Shown in pieces: positions 42,214-50,866 of a stretch of DNA of 64,000 nt. A program made the position numbers and the translations under genes. Within the stretch, counting starts at the first letter, position 1. Each line of letters starts with the position of its first letter. The stretch is from an uncultured bacterium (GTDB taxonomy: Bacteria; Bacteroidota; Bacteroidia; Bacteroidales; Bacteroidaceae), in the NCBI GenBank assembly GCA_905216025.1, contig CAJMSE010000009.1, positions 1 through 64,000 on the forward strand, read 5' to 3'. The notes below the pieces were generated by a model. The model searched no databases, was not told the origin of the DNA, and saw only the letters and a list, made by a program, of their open reading frames with translations.

Positions 42214-44496
42214 ATGAAGATACTTAAGCAAACTATCTATACCCTATACATATTTATAATAATATGTATGGGGTTTGCTACTTTTATGGAGAAAGCCCGC
42301 GGCACAGACTTCGTGGCAGCCAATATATATGGGACGTGGTGGTTCTCGGCGCTATGGGCTGCCCTCACCGCCGCAGCCATAGTCTATTTCATCCGACGCC
42401 ACGTGCGCCGCTTCTCCACCGTGGCGCTGCACGCCTCGTTCGTGGTGATACTTGCCGGGGCGCTCATCACACACCTTACATCGGTGCGCGGCAGGGTGCA
42501 ACTGCGCCAGGGCGTGGTGACGGACACCTACATGACACTCAACGGCGATGAGATTGAGGAGCACCGCCTGCCCTTCGCCATCAGGCTCGACAAGTTCGAG
42601 ATCATATATCACGAGGGAAGCACGGCTCCGGCAGACTATGTGTCGCATGTCAGCATTATCAGCTTGTCGGACAAGTCCGACCTGTCTGACCGGTCCGACG
42701 ACTCGAATGCCTCCCCCCTCTCCGCCACAATCTCGATGAATAACATCTTATCCCATGGCGGCGTGCGCCTCTACCAGAGCGACTACGACCGCGACATGCT
42801 CGGCAGCACCCTCGCCCTAAACTCCGATCCGTGGGGCATCCCCGTCACCTACCTCAGCTATGCACTGCTCTTCATCTCACTTGCATGGATGCTTGCCGAC
42901 CCGAAAGGCACCTTCCGCCGCCTGCTCCGCAGCCGCCAGACGGCATGCGCCATCATCGCAGCCATGGCAATATGCACCGCGGGCGAGACCAAGGCGGCTC
43001 CCGTGCTGCCGCGCGAGACGGCGGAACAGTTCGGCAGGATGAACATACTGTACAACGGGCGCATCTGTCCCGTGCAGACATTCGCCATCGACTTCACCAA
43101 GAAACTATGCGGACGGGCCTCATACAACGGATATACGGCCGAGCAGGTGCTCACCGGATTCATCTTCTGGGGCGACGAGTGGAGCCGCGAACCGATAATA
43201 AAGATGAAAGGCGACGCCCTGCGCGAGCGGCTAATGCTTCCCGGATACTGTTCCATGTCCACCTTCTTCAACCGCGACATGGGCGGATATATCCTCGGAC
43301 CGTATCTGCGCGAGCTGTCGGCGGGTAACAACGACAGGTTTCACCGCGACGTGGCCGACATCGACGACCGCCTGATGCTCATCATGGAGGTGCGCCACGG
43401 CTCGCTCCTGAAGATATTTCCGTACACCGCCGGCGGCAAGACCACATGGCTCTCGCCTTCCGATAAGCCCGAGGCTGGCATTCCCGAAGCCGACCGCAGA
43501 TTCATCGTCAGCCTCCTGCCGCTGCTCAGCCGGTATGCCGCCGGGGGAAACTACAGCGGCATTGCCCATGCCGTCGGCAAGACAAGCGACTATCAGATAA
43601 AGAACGGCGGCACGTCGATACCCTCGCCCCTCCGTATCAGGGCCGAACGGATATACAATGCCGTGCCCTTCGCCACCATCCTGTTCATCTTCAACCTCAC
43701 CCTCGGACTCATCACGCTGTCGGTTGAGATAAGGCGTACGGCACCGCAGGCAGTCCGCCCCACCCCGCTCCGACGAGTGCTGCGCCACATTCCCCTCGCC
43801 ATGATGGCCGTCTCCTTCACGGCGCTGACCGTCTGCGAGGCTCTCCGCTGGATTGTCAGCGCCACCGTGCCGATGGCAAACGGCTACGAGACGATGCTCT
43901 TCGTGGCATGGGCGGTGATGCTGGTCTCGATGCTTGCGGCCCGCCGCTTCCCGATAGTGCTGACGTTCGGCTTCATCATGTCGGGCTTCTTCCTGCTCGT
44001 CTCGCACATCAGTCAGATGGATCCGGACATCACCCACGTCATGCCGGTGCTCAATTCGCCCCTGCTCAGCATCCACGTGTCCATCATCATGATATCCTTC
44101 GCCCTGCTCGCCCTCACGTTCATCTGCGGAGCAACGGCCGTCATCATGGCCGCCATGCGGGGAACGGAGGCACACGGCATGGCCCGGCGCATGGCCTCGC
44201 TACAACTTCTCAGCCGCCTTTTCCTCTATCCGGCCATCGCCACGCTGGCCGCCGGAATTTTCGTAGGCGCGATATGGGCCAACGTGTCATGGGGACAATA
44301 CTGGGGATGGGACCCGAAAGAGGTGTGGGCGCTCATCACGATGATGATATATGCCATCGCCGGGCACACAGATTCGCTGCCGGCACTGCGCCGCCCGCTT
44401 CCATACCACATCTTCATGACGGCCGCATTCCTCACCGTACTGATGACTTACTTCGGGGTAAACTACGTGCTCGGAGGCATGCACTCGTATGCATGA
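42214..44496 (+). CDS. ccsBA: Cytochrome c biogenesis fusion protein CcsBA (System II)
   Basis: A 760-residue inner-membrane protein that fuses the ResB/CcsB and CcsA/ResC parts of the System II heme-lyase. It carries heme outside the cell membrane and attaches it to CxxCH sites. The N-terminal membrane segments (about 6-90) are followed by an extracytoplasmic domain. The C-terminal part holds the WWD-like heme-binding motif WGQYWGWDP (residues 693-701) and the HTDSLPALRR tail. It fits a role for the di-heme protein just upstream. A 9-bp tandem repeat encodes residues 151-162 (LSD-KSD-LSD-RSD) in the ResB region and is probably a repeat insertion. Confidence 0.94.
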   Translation: MKILKQTIYTLYIFIIICMGFATFMEKARGTDFVAANIYGTWWFSALWAALTAAAIVYFIRRHVRRFSTVALHASFVVILAGALITHLTSVRGRVQLRQGVVTDTYMTLNGDEIEEHRLPFAIRLDKFEIIYHEGSTAPADYVSHVSIISLSDKSDLSDRSDDSNASPLSATISMNNILSHGGVRLYQSDYDRDMLGSTLALNSDPWGIPVTYLSYALLFISLAWMLADPKGTFRRLLRSRQTACAIIAAMAICTAGETKAAPVLPRETAEQFGRMNILYNGRICPVQTFAIDFTKKLCGRASYNGYTAEQVLTGFIFWGDEWSREPIIKMKGDALRERLMLPGYCSMSTFFNRDMGGYILGPYLRELSAGNNDRFHRDVADIDDRLMLIMEVRHGSLLKIFPYTAGGKTTWLSPSDKPEAGIPEADRRFIVSLLPLLSRYAAGGNYSGIAHAVGKTSDYQIKNGGTSIPSPLRIRAERIYNAVPFATILFIFNLTLGLITLSVEIRRTAPQAVRPTPLRRVLRHIPLAMMAVSFTALTVCEALRWIVSATVPMANGYETMLFVAWAVMLVSMLAARRFPIVLTFGFIMSGFFLLVSHISQMDPDITHVMPVLNSPLLSIHVSIIMISFALLALTFICGATAVIMAAMRGTEAHGMARRMASLQLLSRLFLYPAIATLAAGIFVGAIWANVSWGQYWGWDPKEVWALITMMIYAIAGHTDSLPALRRPLPYHIFMTAAFLTVLMTYFGVNYVLGGMHSYA
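42664..42699 (+). repeat. In-frame 9-bp tandem repeat inside ccsBA
   Basis: Four 9-bp units (42664, 42673, 42682, 42691) share GTCCGAC/GTCTGAC and encode (L/K/L/R)-S-D repeats. It is in frame with ccsBA. Confidence 0.85.
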
Positions 44497-44513
44497 CAGG
44501 GTTTCTATCTCCC

Positions 44514-47042
44514 CTACGCCGGACCGTCAACAACGATGAACATGCTCTGATACGGCGCAAGACTGAGCTGCACGGCACCGTCGGCAAGGCGGCTGGCAGG
44601 CACGCGCTCCGCTGTCTGCGGATTCCAAAGCTCCACATTATTATATATAGTGCGCAGATGAACCGGCGCATCATAGGTGTGCGGACTGTGGTTGTAAACG
44701 AAATAGATGTCGGAACGGTCCGTACGGCGGTGGAAGAAGCTGACGCGGTCGTCGGGTCGGGCGGCACTGCGCAGCGATATGTCCGGCCGGATGCCGGCCC
44801 GGCGCAGCCCCTCGGCCACGGTCTCGCCGCGGTTGCACCATATCACCGGCACGCCGCCGCGCTCGAGAGCCTCGATGCTGCGCATGACCTCGGGCGAGAT
44901 ATAGGTGCGGTCCTGTACTACCAAGGCCTTATAGCGCATGCCACCGGCTACCGACAGCTCGCCACCATCGGCCGAGAAGCGGTGCAGGAGGGCATCAAGC
45001 GTGCACACATCGAAGTTGTAACCCTCGGGAATCACCGGCAGCTTATAGGCAAATGTCTTCGCCGGCACATCCTCACCGACATACACGCACAGGTCTACCA
45101 CCGGCCGGCCCTCGCGCAATAGCTGCGTGCAGCGGGCCTGATAGTTCCAGAATGCGGCCGACGACGGCCACCCGGGATTATGCCGGTGGAAGATATAGGG
45201 ATGGGCACTGCTGCTGTCGTCGAACTTGCGGTCAAGCCACGGCTGATACGACGAGGCACAGACGACAAACTCATTGATGCCGCGGCAGTAGGCCAGATTG
45301 GCGATGCGGAGCAGTTCGTCCCACGTGGCACTGTACGGAGTGTCGGTGAAAGCCTCGGCCGAGGCTATGCTGCGGCCATATAGATGAGCCGTCGAGGCAG
45401 CGTCGAGACAGTCGTAGTTTCCGTTTTTCTGATATGCCCAAAACTCGCCCTGCGGTTTCGTGGCCGCGCTACGGCTGAGGATGTTGTCGTTGTCGATGTT
45501 GAGCATGGCCTGCGAAGTGAAGTCCACGCCGTCCTCGCGGCAGAGCCGCGCAAGCGTGCCGTAATACTCTGAGGCTATCGTCTCGGCTATTGTCTTGCGG
45601 AAATCGAGCAGCACCTGCTCCGTCCGGGCCCTGTCTCCGACGATGTATCCGGCCATGGCGGGCAGCCACGGCATGATGGCGTAGCCGCGGAGACTGCGGA
45701 AACGGTGCTCGAAACCTTCTGTCCAGTTCTGTATTCCGGCCTCATGGCTGTCCATGCACATGCCGGCGGGCTTGCATCCTATGGCGGCCAGCGTGTCGCA
45801 GATGGGCTTGAAGTAGTTGGCATAGTGCACCTGTGCGGCCTCGGCCGACATCACTCCGGCCTCCAGTCCGAGCAGATTCTTGCGTCCGTGCTTGGTGCGG
45901 GCGCCCGTGGGGATGTGTCCGAAGCGCATTATATGCCACGTGCCGGGCTCGAGAGTGATACGCACGGTGCCGTCGGCAGATACGCTTTGCGATATGTCGC
46001 GTATGTCATCCAGGCGCAAAGCTCCCTCGTTTCCGCCCTCGGCATGCGGGTATGTCACCTCGGTGCGCAGTCCTGTCTTCACCTGCCAGTTGTCCACGCG
46101 GTCGCGGCGCGACAGCCGCACGTTGTCAACAATCAGTTTGGCGAAGCGACCCTCACTATCCATCCAGTCGTGGAGCCGCACCCGGAAGTAACGGCCGCGC
46201 ACCGCGGGAAAGCTCACCGTGCGCTCCTTGGTCTTATGACCGATGACGCTCTCCACCGCCGGCAGCTGCGCGGCGCGCTTCCACTGCCGCCCGTCGGTGC
46301 TGTATTCGAGGTCGCCTATCGGCGGAAGCTCCACATAACCGGCACCGAAATACCGCTCCTGCGGGTCGCCGGGGATATTCATCGAACCGGTGGAGCCCTT
46401 TCCGCGCGGATTCACCTCATAGCTTATCGCCGCGACAGACACCGGCCGGCCCGCGTCGCAGCATATCAGAGCCGTGTCTCCAGCCGTCACCGTGACGCGC
46501 CCGCGGCCCATGGGAATATCCTGCATCTGCTCCGCGTCGGGGAACATAACCGTCGCGATGGAGGCGAAGTCGCCGTCCTGACGGCCCAGCCGGAATGCCA
46601 CTTCACGGCGTTTTCTGACGGTAATCACGGTGTCTGCGACAGCCATCTTGCGCATGCCGAGCCGCTGACTTATCCACGGACCGCCCGTGACATAGCCGTT
46701 GCTTGCCGCCACCTCGAACGTCAGTCCGAGGCTCCGGGCTTTCCGTGCCGCATGCTTCAGCAACTGCCACCATCCGGGCGACATTGCCGGCAGGGCTCCC
46801 TCGCACTTGCCATGCACCTGGTCGTAGAACACCACGCCGCCAACGCCCGCCGCACGGAACGCCTCAAGGTCGGCATCGATGCCCTCGCGCGTGGTCTCCG
46901 TCTCGCCATGAAACCACCACACCTTGGTGCGGGCGGCATCATCAGGCTCAACAAACTTATGCCAAAGGCTGTCATCGGCCGCAGCCTGACCAGCAAGGGC
47001 AAGCAAAGCAGCTGCCGACAATATTACAATCCGTTCTTTCAT
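44514..47042 (-). CDS. GH106-like alpha-L-rhamnosidase
   Basis: An 842-residue exported glycoside hydrolase. After a signal peptide (ending AAADDS) comes the GH106-type N-terminal segment: TKVWWFHGETETTREGIDADLEAFRAA, then VGGVVFYDQVHG and FEVAASNGYVTGGPW. The middle contains LDDIRDISQSV and a Ig-like jelly roll (about 250-330). Late features such as PEGYNFDVCTLDALL and CNRGETVAEGL match the family. Known members cleave rhamnose from plant polysaccharides and flavonoids. The family call is by pattern only, so GH106 rather than a close relative is not certain. No Sus genes adjoin it. Confidence 0.75.
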   Translation of the reverse strand: MKERIVILSAAALLALAGQAAADDSLWHKFVEPDDAARTKVWWFHGETETTREGIDADLEAFRAAGVGGVVFYDQVHGKCEGALPAMSPGWWQLLKHAARKARSLGLTFEVAASNGYVTGGPWISQRLGMRKMAVADTVITVRKRREVAFRLGRQDGDFASIATVMFPDAEQMQDIPMGRGRVTVTAGDTALICCDAGRPVSVAAISYEVNPRGKGSTGSMNIPGDPQERYFGAGYVELPPIGDLEYSTDGRQWKRAAQLPAVESVIGHKTKERTVSFPAVRGRYFRVRLHDWMDSEGRFAKLIVDNVRLSRRDRVDNWQVKTGLRTEVTYPHAEGGNEGALRLDDIRDISQSVSADGTVRITLEPGTWHIMRFGHIPTGARTKHGRKNLLGLEAGVMSAEAAQVHYANYFKPICDTLAAIGCKPAGMCMDSHEAGIQNWTEGFEHRFRSLRGYAIMPWLPAMAGYIVGDRARTEQVLLDFRKTIAETIASEYYGTLARLCREDGVDFTSQAMLNIDNDNILSRSAATKPQGEFWAYQKNGNYDCLDAASTAHLYGRSIASAEAFTDTPYSATWDELLRIANLAYCRGINEFVVCASSYQPWLDRKFDDSSSAHPYIFHRHNPGWPSSAAFWNYQARCTQLLREGRPVVDLCVYVGEDVPAKTFAYKLPVIPEGYNFDVCTLDALLHRFSADGGELSVAGGMRYKALVVQDRTYISPEVMRSIEALERGGVPVIWCNRGETVAEGLRRAGIRPDISLRSAARPDDRVSFFHRRTDRSDIYFVYNHSPHTYDAPVHLRTIYNNVELWNPQTAERVPASRLADGAVQLSLAPYQSMFIVVDGPA

Positions 47043-47058
47043 TGCTATATTCTAAAAG

Positions 47059-47146
47059 GCAGAAACACAAAGGCCGCAAAGGCGCAAAGCCGTTATTGCC
47101 ATGTATCGACAATCTCTTTGCGTCTTCGCGGCCTTTGCGTTTCTGC
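47059..47146. repeat. Palindromic repeat element with 31-bp arms
   Basis: Left arm 47059-47089 and right arm 47116-47146 are reverse complements at 28 of 31 positions, with a 26-bp loop. They contain CACAAAGGC and GGCGCAAAG-type blocks. The arm length equals that of the element around the GxxExxY gene. Confidence 0.85.
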
Positions 47147-47189
47147 TGTATAAATCATTATGTCCACTTATCTGAAGTCTGATTACCTA

Positions 47190-47275
47190 CGGAGAATCAC
47201 CGGAGCAATTCGTAATTGCCCAATTCTTCATCGGCCGCAGACCGACAACTCGTAATTCGTCACTCAAAATTCGTA
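47190..47275. repeat. Degenerate AATTCGTAATT repeats at the ligA 3' end
   Basis: Copies of AATTCGTAATT and CTCGTAATTCG occur in the last part of the gap and run into the end of ligA, so its final codons (NYEF) are repeat-derived. Confidence 0.6.
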
Positions 47276-49402
47276 ATTCGCAAGAAACTCCTCCTCGCTC
47301 ATTATCTTTATCCCGAGCTTCTCTGCCTTCTGCAGTTTCGACGGTCCCATGTTCTCGCCGGCAAGGATGAACGAGGTCTTTGAACTGATGGAGCCGACGT
47401 TCTTGCCGCCGTTGCGCTCTATCATGACCTTATATTCATCGCGGCTGTGATGGCGGAAGACGCCGCTTATCACTATCGACAGGCCGGCTAAGCGGTCGCC
47501 CGCACCGGTCATCTGCTCGTCGCTGAGCTGCATCTGCAGGCCGTGGGCACGCAGACGGGCGATGATAGCGATGTTCTCGGGATTATGGAAATAGGTTATG
47601 ACGCTACGGGCAATCACCTCGCCGACGCCCTCCACCTGCAGCAACTCGTCGAGCGGAGCCGATGCCAGCGCGTCCATTGTCTTGAAGTGGCGGGCAAGGA
47701 GCTTGGCCGACGTCTCGCCGACGAAGCGGATGCCGAGGGCGAAGACCACGCGCTCGAACGGCACAGCTGCCGATGCGGCGATGCCCTGGACTATCTTCCG
47801 TGCCGACTTCTCGCGGCTGCCGTCGCCGTTTATCTGGTCGATGCGTATGTCGTAGAGGTCGGCAACGTTGCGCACGAGTCCCTGACGGTAGTAGTCGTCC
47901 ACCGTCTCCGGACCGAGACTGTCGATGTTCATGGCCTTGCGCGATATGAAATGCTCGATGCGACCCTTTATCTGCGGCGGGCATCCGCTGTCGTTTGGGC
48001 AGTAATGGGCGGCCTCGCCCTCGGGGCGCACGAGCTCAGCGCCGCATTCCGGGCACCGGCTGATGAACCGCACCGCCTCTGCGCCCGCCTCGCGGCTCTC
48101 CTCGTCAACGCCGACAATCTTGGGGATAATCTCCCCGCCCTTCTCCACGTACACGTAGTCGCCGAGGTGAAGGTTAAACGAGCGGATGAAATCTTCGTTG
48201 TTCAGCGTAGCCCGGCGCACGGTGGTGCCGGCCAGCTGCACGGGCTCCATGTTGGCCACGGGCGTCACCTGCCCCGTGCGGCCCACCTGGAACGTCACGT
48301 CGACAAGGCGTGTGCGCTCGCGCTCGGCCTTAAACTTATATGCTATCGCCCAGCGCGGACTCTTCGCCGTGTAGCCCAGCGCGCGCTGCTGACGCAGCGA
48401 GTTGACCTTTAGCACGATGCCGTCGGTAGCCACGGGCAGGTTCTTACGCTCGGTGTCCCAATAGCGGATGAACTCATAAATCTCGTCGAGCGTCTTCACC
48501 TTGCGCATGGCATCGCTGACCTTGAAGCCCATGCGCCGCGCCAGCTCGAGGTTCTCGTAGTGTCCGTCGCATGGCAGCTCGTCGCCGAGCATATAATATA
48601 GGTATGCGTCGAGCTTGCGGCTGGCCACGAGTGCCGAGTTCTGACTCTTCAGCGTGCCGCTTGCCGCATTGCGCGGGTTGGCAAACAGCGGTTCCTCCGC
48701 CGCCTCACGCTCCGCATTGAGCTTCTCGAAGACCTCCCACGGCATGAGAATCTCGCCACGGATTTCAAATGATTTATTAAATGAAGAATGAAGAATGAAG
48801 AATGAAGAATCAGGCTGCGCCGTGTCATTATCCTTCATCGCGCCAGCCGATTCTTCATTCTTCATTCTACATTCTTCATTTCCCGATTCTTCATTTCCCG
48901 ATTCTTCATTCTTCATTCTACATTCTTCATTCAATACAAGCGGTATCGTCCGTATCGTCTTCACGTTTGCCGTGACGTCGTCGCCGCGCACGCCGTCGCC
49001 GCGCGTCACGGCACGCACCAGCCGGCCGTTCTCGTATGTCAGGCTGATGGACAGGCCGTCGTATTTCAGTTCGCAGCATATCTCGAAGTCCTCGCCGCCC
49101 AGTCCTTTCTTCACCGAGTTGTAGAAGTCGGCCACCTCCTGCTCGCTGTATGTGTTCGACAGCGAGAGCATCGGGTAGCGGTGTTCCACCTGCGTGAACT
49201 CACGGTTGATGTCGCTGCCCACGCGCTGTGTCGGCGAGTTGTCGTCGGCCATCTCCGGGTGACGCGCCTCAAGGTCCTGAAGCTCGCGCATCATCATGTC
49301 AAACTCCATGTCGGTTATCACCGGCGCATTCTCCACATAGTATCTGCGGTTATGCTCGTGCAGTTCGCTGCGCAACTGCAATATCCTTTCCTGTTCGTTC
49401 AT
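47264..49402 (-). CDS. ligA: NAD-dependent DNA ligase LigA
   Basis: A 712-residue NAD+-dependent ligase that seals nicks in replication and repair. In order: NMN-binding domain Ia, adenylation domain with catalytic KYDG (Lys113), OB fold, a four-Cys zinc finger (CPECG and CPNDSGCP), helix-hairpin-helix repeats (GVGEVIA), and a C-terminal BRCT domain (GLSIVISGVF). Residues about 158-209 are an insertion of repeat-derived sequence (RMKNEE-type and FFILHSSF-type) between TIPLVLN and KSFEIRGE; its absence in other LigA is what makes the total length larger than usual. The C-terminus is also repeat-derived. Confidence 0.95.
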   Translation of the reverse strand: MNEQERILQLRSELHEHNRRYYVENAPVITDMEFDMMMRELQDLEARHPEMADDNSPTQRVGSDINREFTQVEHRYPMLSLSNTYSEQEVADFYNSVKKGLGGEDFEICCELKYDGLSISLTYENGRLVRAVTRGDGVRGDDVTANVKTIRTIPLVLNEECRMKNEESGNEESGNEECRMKNEESAGAMKDNDTAQPDSSFFILHSSFNKSFEIRGEILMPWEVFEKLNAEREAAEEPLFANPRNAASGTLKSQNSALVASRKLDAYLYYMLGDELPCDGHYENLELARRMGFKVSDAMRKVKTLDEIYEFIRYWDTERKNLPVATDGIVLKVNSLRQQRALGYTAKSPRWAIAYKFKAERERTRLVDVTFQVGRTGQVTPVANMEPVQLAGTTVRRATLNNEDFIRSFNLHLGDYVYVEKGGEIIPKIVGVDEESREAGAEAVRFISRCPECGAELVRPEGEAAHYCPNDSGCPPQIKGRIEHFISRKAMNIDSLGPETVDDYYRQGLVRNVADLYDIRIDQINGDGSREKSARKIVQGIAASAAVPFERVVFALGIRFVGETSAKLLARHFKTMDALASAPLDELLQVEGVGEVIARSVITYFHNPENIAIIARLRAHGLQMQLSDEQMTGAGDRLAGLSIVISGVFRHHSRDEYKVMIERNGGKNVGSISSKTSFILAGENMGPSKLQKAEKLGIKIMSEEEFLANYEF
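48776..48928 (-). repeat. In-frame repeat insertion inside ligA
   Basis: About 153 bp (51 codons) of TTCTTCATTCTTCATT and ATTCTACATTCTTCATT tandem copies, separated by TCCCGA, lies within the adenylation domain of ligA with no frame disruption. The same motif type occurs near 42.1 kb. Confidence 0.85.
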
Positions 49403-49421
49403 CTTCTTCTATCAGTTAAAA

Positions 49422-49847
49422 TCATGCTCCGGCCTTGGCCTTGAAGGCCAGCGCATACATGCGCATCTGCTTCACCATGGCCAGCAGTCCGTTGCTCCGG
49501 GTGGGGCTGAGGTGGTCCTTGAGTCCTATGCGGTCGATGAAATACAGGTCGGCGGCGAGGATGTCGTCGGGCGTATGGCCGCTGAGCACGCGGATGAGCA
49601 GGGCGATGATGCCCTTGACGATGAGTGCGTCGCTCTCGGCGGTGAAGCGGATGCGGCCGTCCTCATAGTCGGCCTGCAGCCACACGCGGCTCTGGCAGCC
49701 ATCGATGAGGTTGCTCTCGGTCTTGCAGCGCTCGTCGAGCGGCGCCTGCTCGTTGCCTAAATCAATGAGCAACTGGTATTTGTCCATCCAGTCGGTGAAA
49801 TCAGAGAATTCCTCGATGATTTCGTCTTGCAGTTCGTTTATTGTCAT
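49422..49847 (-). CDS. sufE: SufE-type sulfur acceptor
   Basis: A 141-residue SufE/CsdE protein that takes sulfur from the cysteine desulfurase SufS for iron-sulfur cluster assembly. The acceptor cysteine is C51 in IDGCQSRVWL, and the fold signature TPDDILAADLYFIDRIGL follows. Length is normal. No suf operon genes are adjacent. It is downstream (on the minus strand) of the restriction-modification genes and 19 bp before ligA on the same strand. Confidence 0.95.
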   Translation of the reverse strand: MTINELQDEIIEEFSDFTDWMDKYQLLIDLGNEQAPLDERCKTESNLIDGCQSRVWLQADYEDGRIRFTAESDALIVKGIIALLIRVLSGHTPDDILAADLYFIDRIGLKDHLSPTRSNGLLAMVKQMRMYALAFKAKAGA

Positions 49848-49882
49848 TTTTGTTATTTATATACTATCTGTCAATTCGCTTT

Positions 49883-50866
49883 TCATTGCATATTACTCTC
49901 TATCATTCCATCCGGATTAAATTCATCAAAGAGTTCAGGCATCGCAGCCGGCACAAGAATATCCATAAGCCGCTTACCTTTGGGCTTCCTTCCATAGGAG
50001 AACTTAAACCGGTTATGACTTATACACATGGCATAAAACAACTTTTCGCACAGCGTCATATTATTATTGGGTATGAGCACGGTAATATTTGAATTCGGAA
50101 CAAAGTCGCAAACAGACACGTATGAATATGTATGACTGCCCTGTCCGTCTGTAGATACATATAGAGTTCCAGCAGGAAAGACCTCCTCCGGTGCAAACAT
50201 ATTCTTGTTTACGTATGCATCGATGCTCGTGGATTGCTTGTATGACGGACGGATATATGGTATCCAATTCTCGTTTTTCTTATAAGATAAGCGCTTGACG
50301 CCGCCCGAAAAGACACCGTTATGCAGTGTGAAAAGCGAAGATAGAGGTATCAATTCAGGCTCACCTGTTGCTGTCTTTCCGCTCTTTACATGCAAATCGG
50401 ATAGGTCAAGGCTGTCTATCATATCCCGTTCCTTATCCTTTACGGAAAAGTTTCCAACAAATTTTTCAGCCTCTTCAAGCGTCGGAACCTTTATAAACGG
50501 TAACGTTATATTTGCCTGACGCCCGTATGAGTACTTAAACTTATTCATGCGCAGGCAGTGACAATAGAACAACTTAACCTCGTCGGACATATCGGTCTTA
50601 GGCGTAAGGTAAAATAAATCCCGACCGGAATAGTATGGGGAGTCCTGCAAGAATGCCTCCAATACAGAACCTCCACCAGCAACACTTATCGTGCCGGACG
50701 GTATCGGAGGGAGATAAATGAGAGGCTTTACCTTTGCTGTAACACCGTTATTCCTTGAGGTACGCGCTACGAAGTTTATCCCTTCATTGCTCTTCTGCAA
50801 TGAATTAAGTTCGAGATTCACTCCATATTTTACCTCAAAAAGTTCTTCCAACGCACATGTCTTCAT
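49883..50866 (-). CDS. DNA specificity subunit (BcgI B / HsdS-like)
   Basis: A 327-residue sequence-recognition subunit with two target-recognition domains. Each begins with a hydrophobic segment (LEELFEVKYGVNLELNSL near residue 6 and LIPLSSLFTLHNGVFSG near residue 172) and includes the TRD pattern ending in the repeated SYGR/SYGRKPKG motif (near residues 112 and 293). This two-TRD size fits the B subunit of BcgI-type enzymes more than a full HsdS (400+ residues). Its start overlaps the RM subunit stop by 4 bp. A/T content is higher than neighbours, suggesting transfer. Target sequence is unknown. Confidence 0.85.
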   Translation of the reverse strand: MKTCALEELFEVKYGVNLELNSLQKSNEGINFVARTSRNNGVTAKVKPLIYLPPIPSGTISVAGGGSVLEAFLQDSPYYSGRDLFYLTPKTDMSDEVKLFYCHCLRMNKFKYSYGRQANITLPFIKVPTLEEAEKFVGNFSVKDKERDMIDSLDLSDLHVKSGKTATGEPELIPLSSLFTLHNGVFSGGVKRLSYKKNENWIPYIRPSYKQSTSIDAYVNKNMFAPEEVFPAGTLYVSTDGQGSHTYSYVSVCDFVPNSNITVLIPNNNMTLCEKLFYAMCISHNRFKFSYGRKPKGKRLMDILVPAAMPELFDEFNPDGMIESNMQ

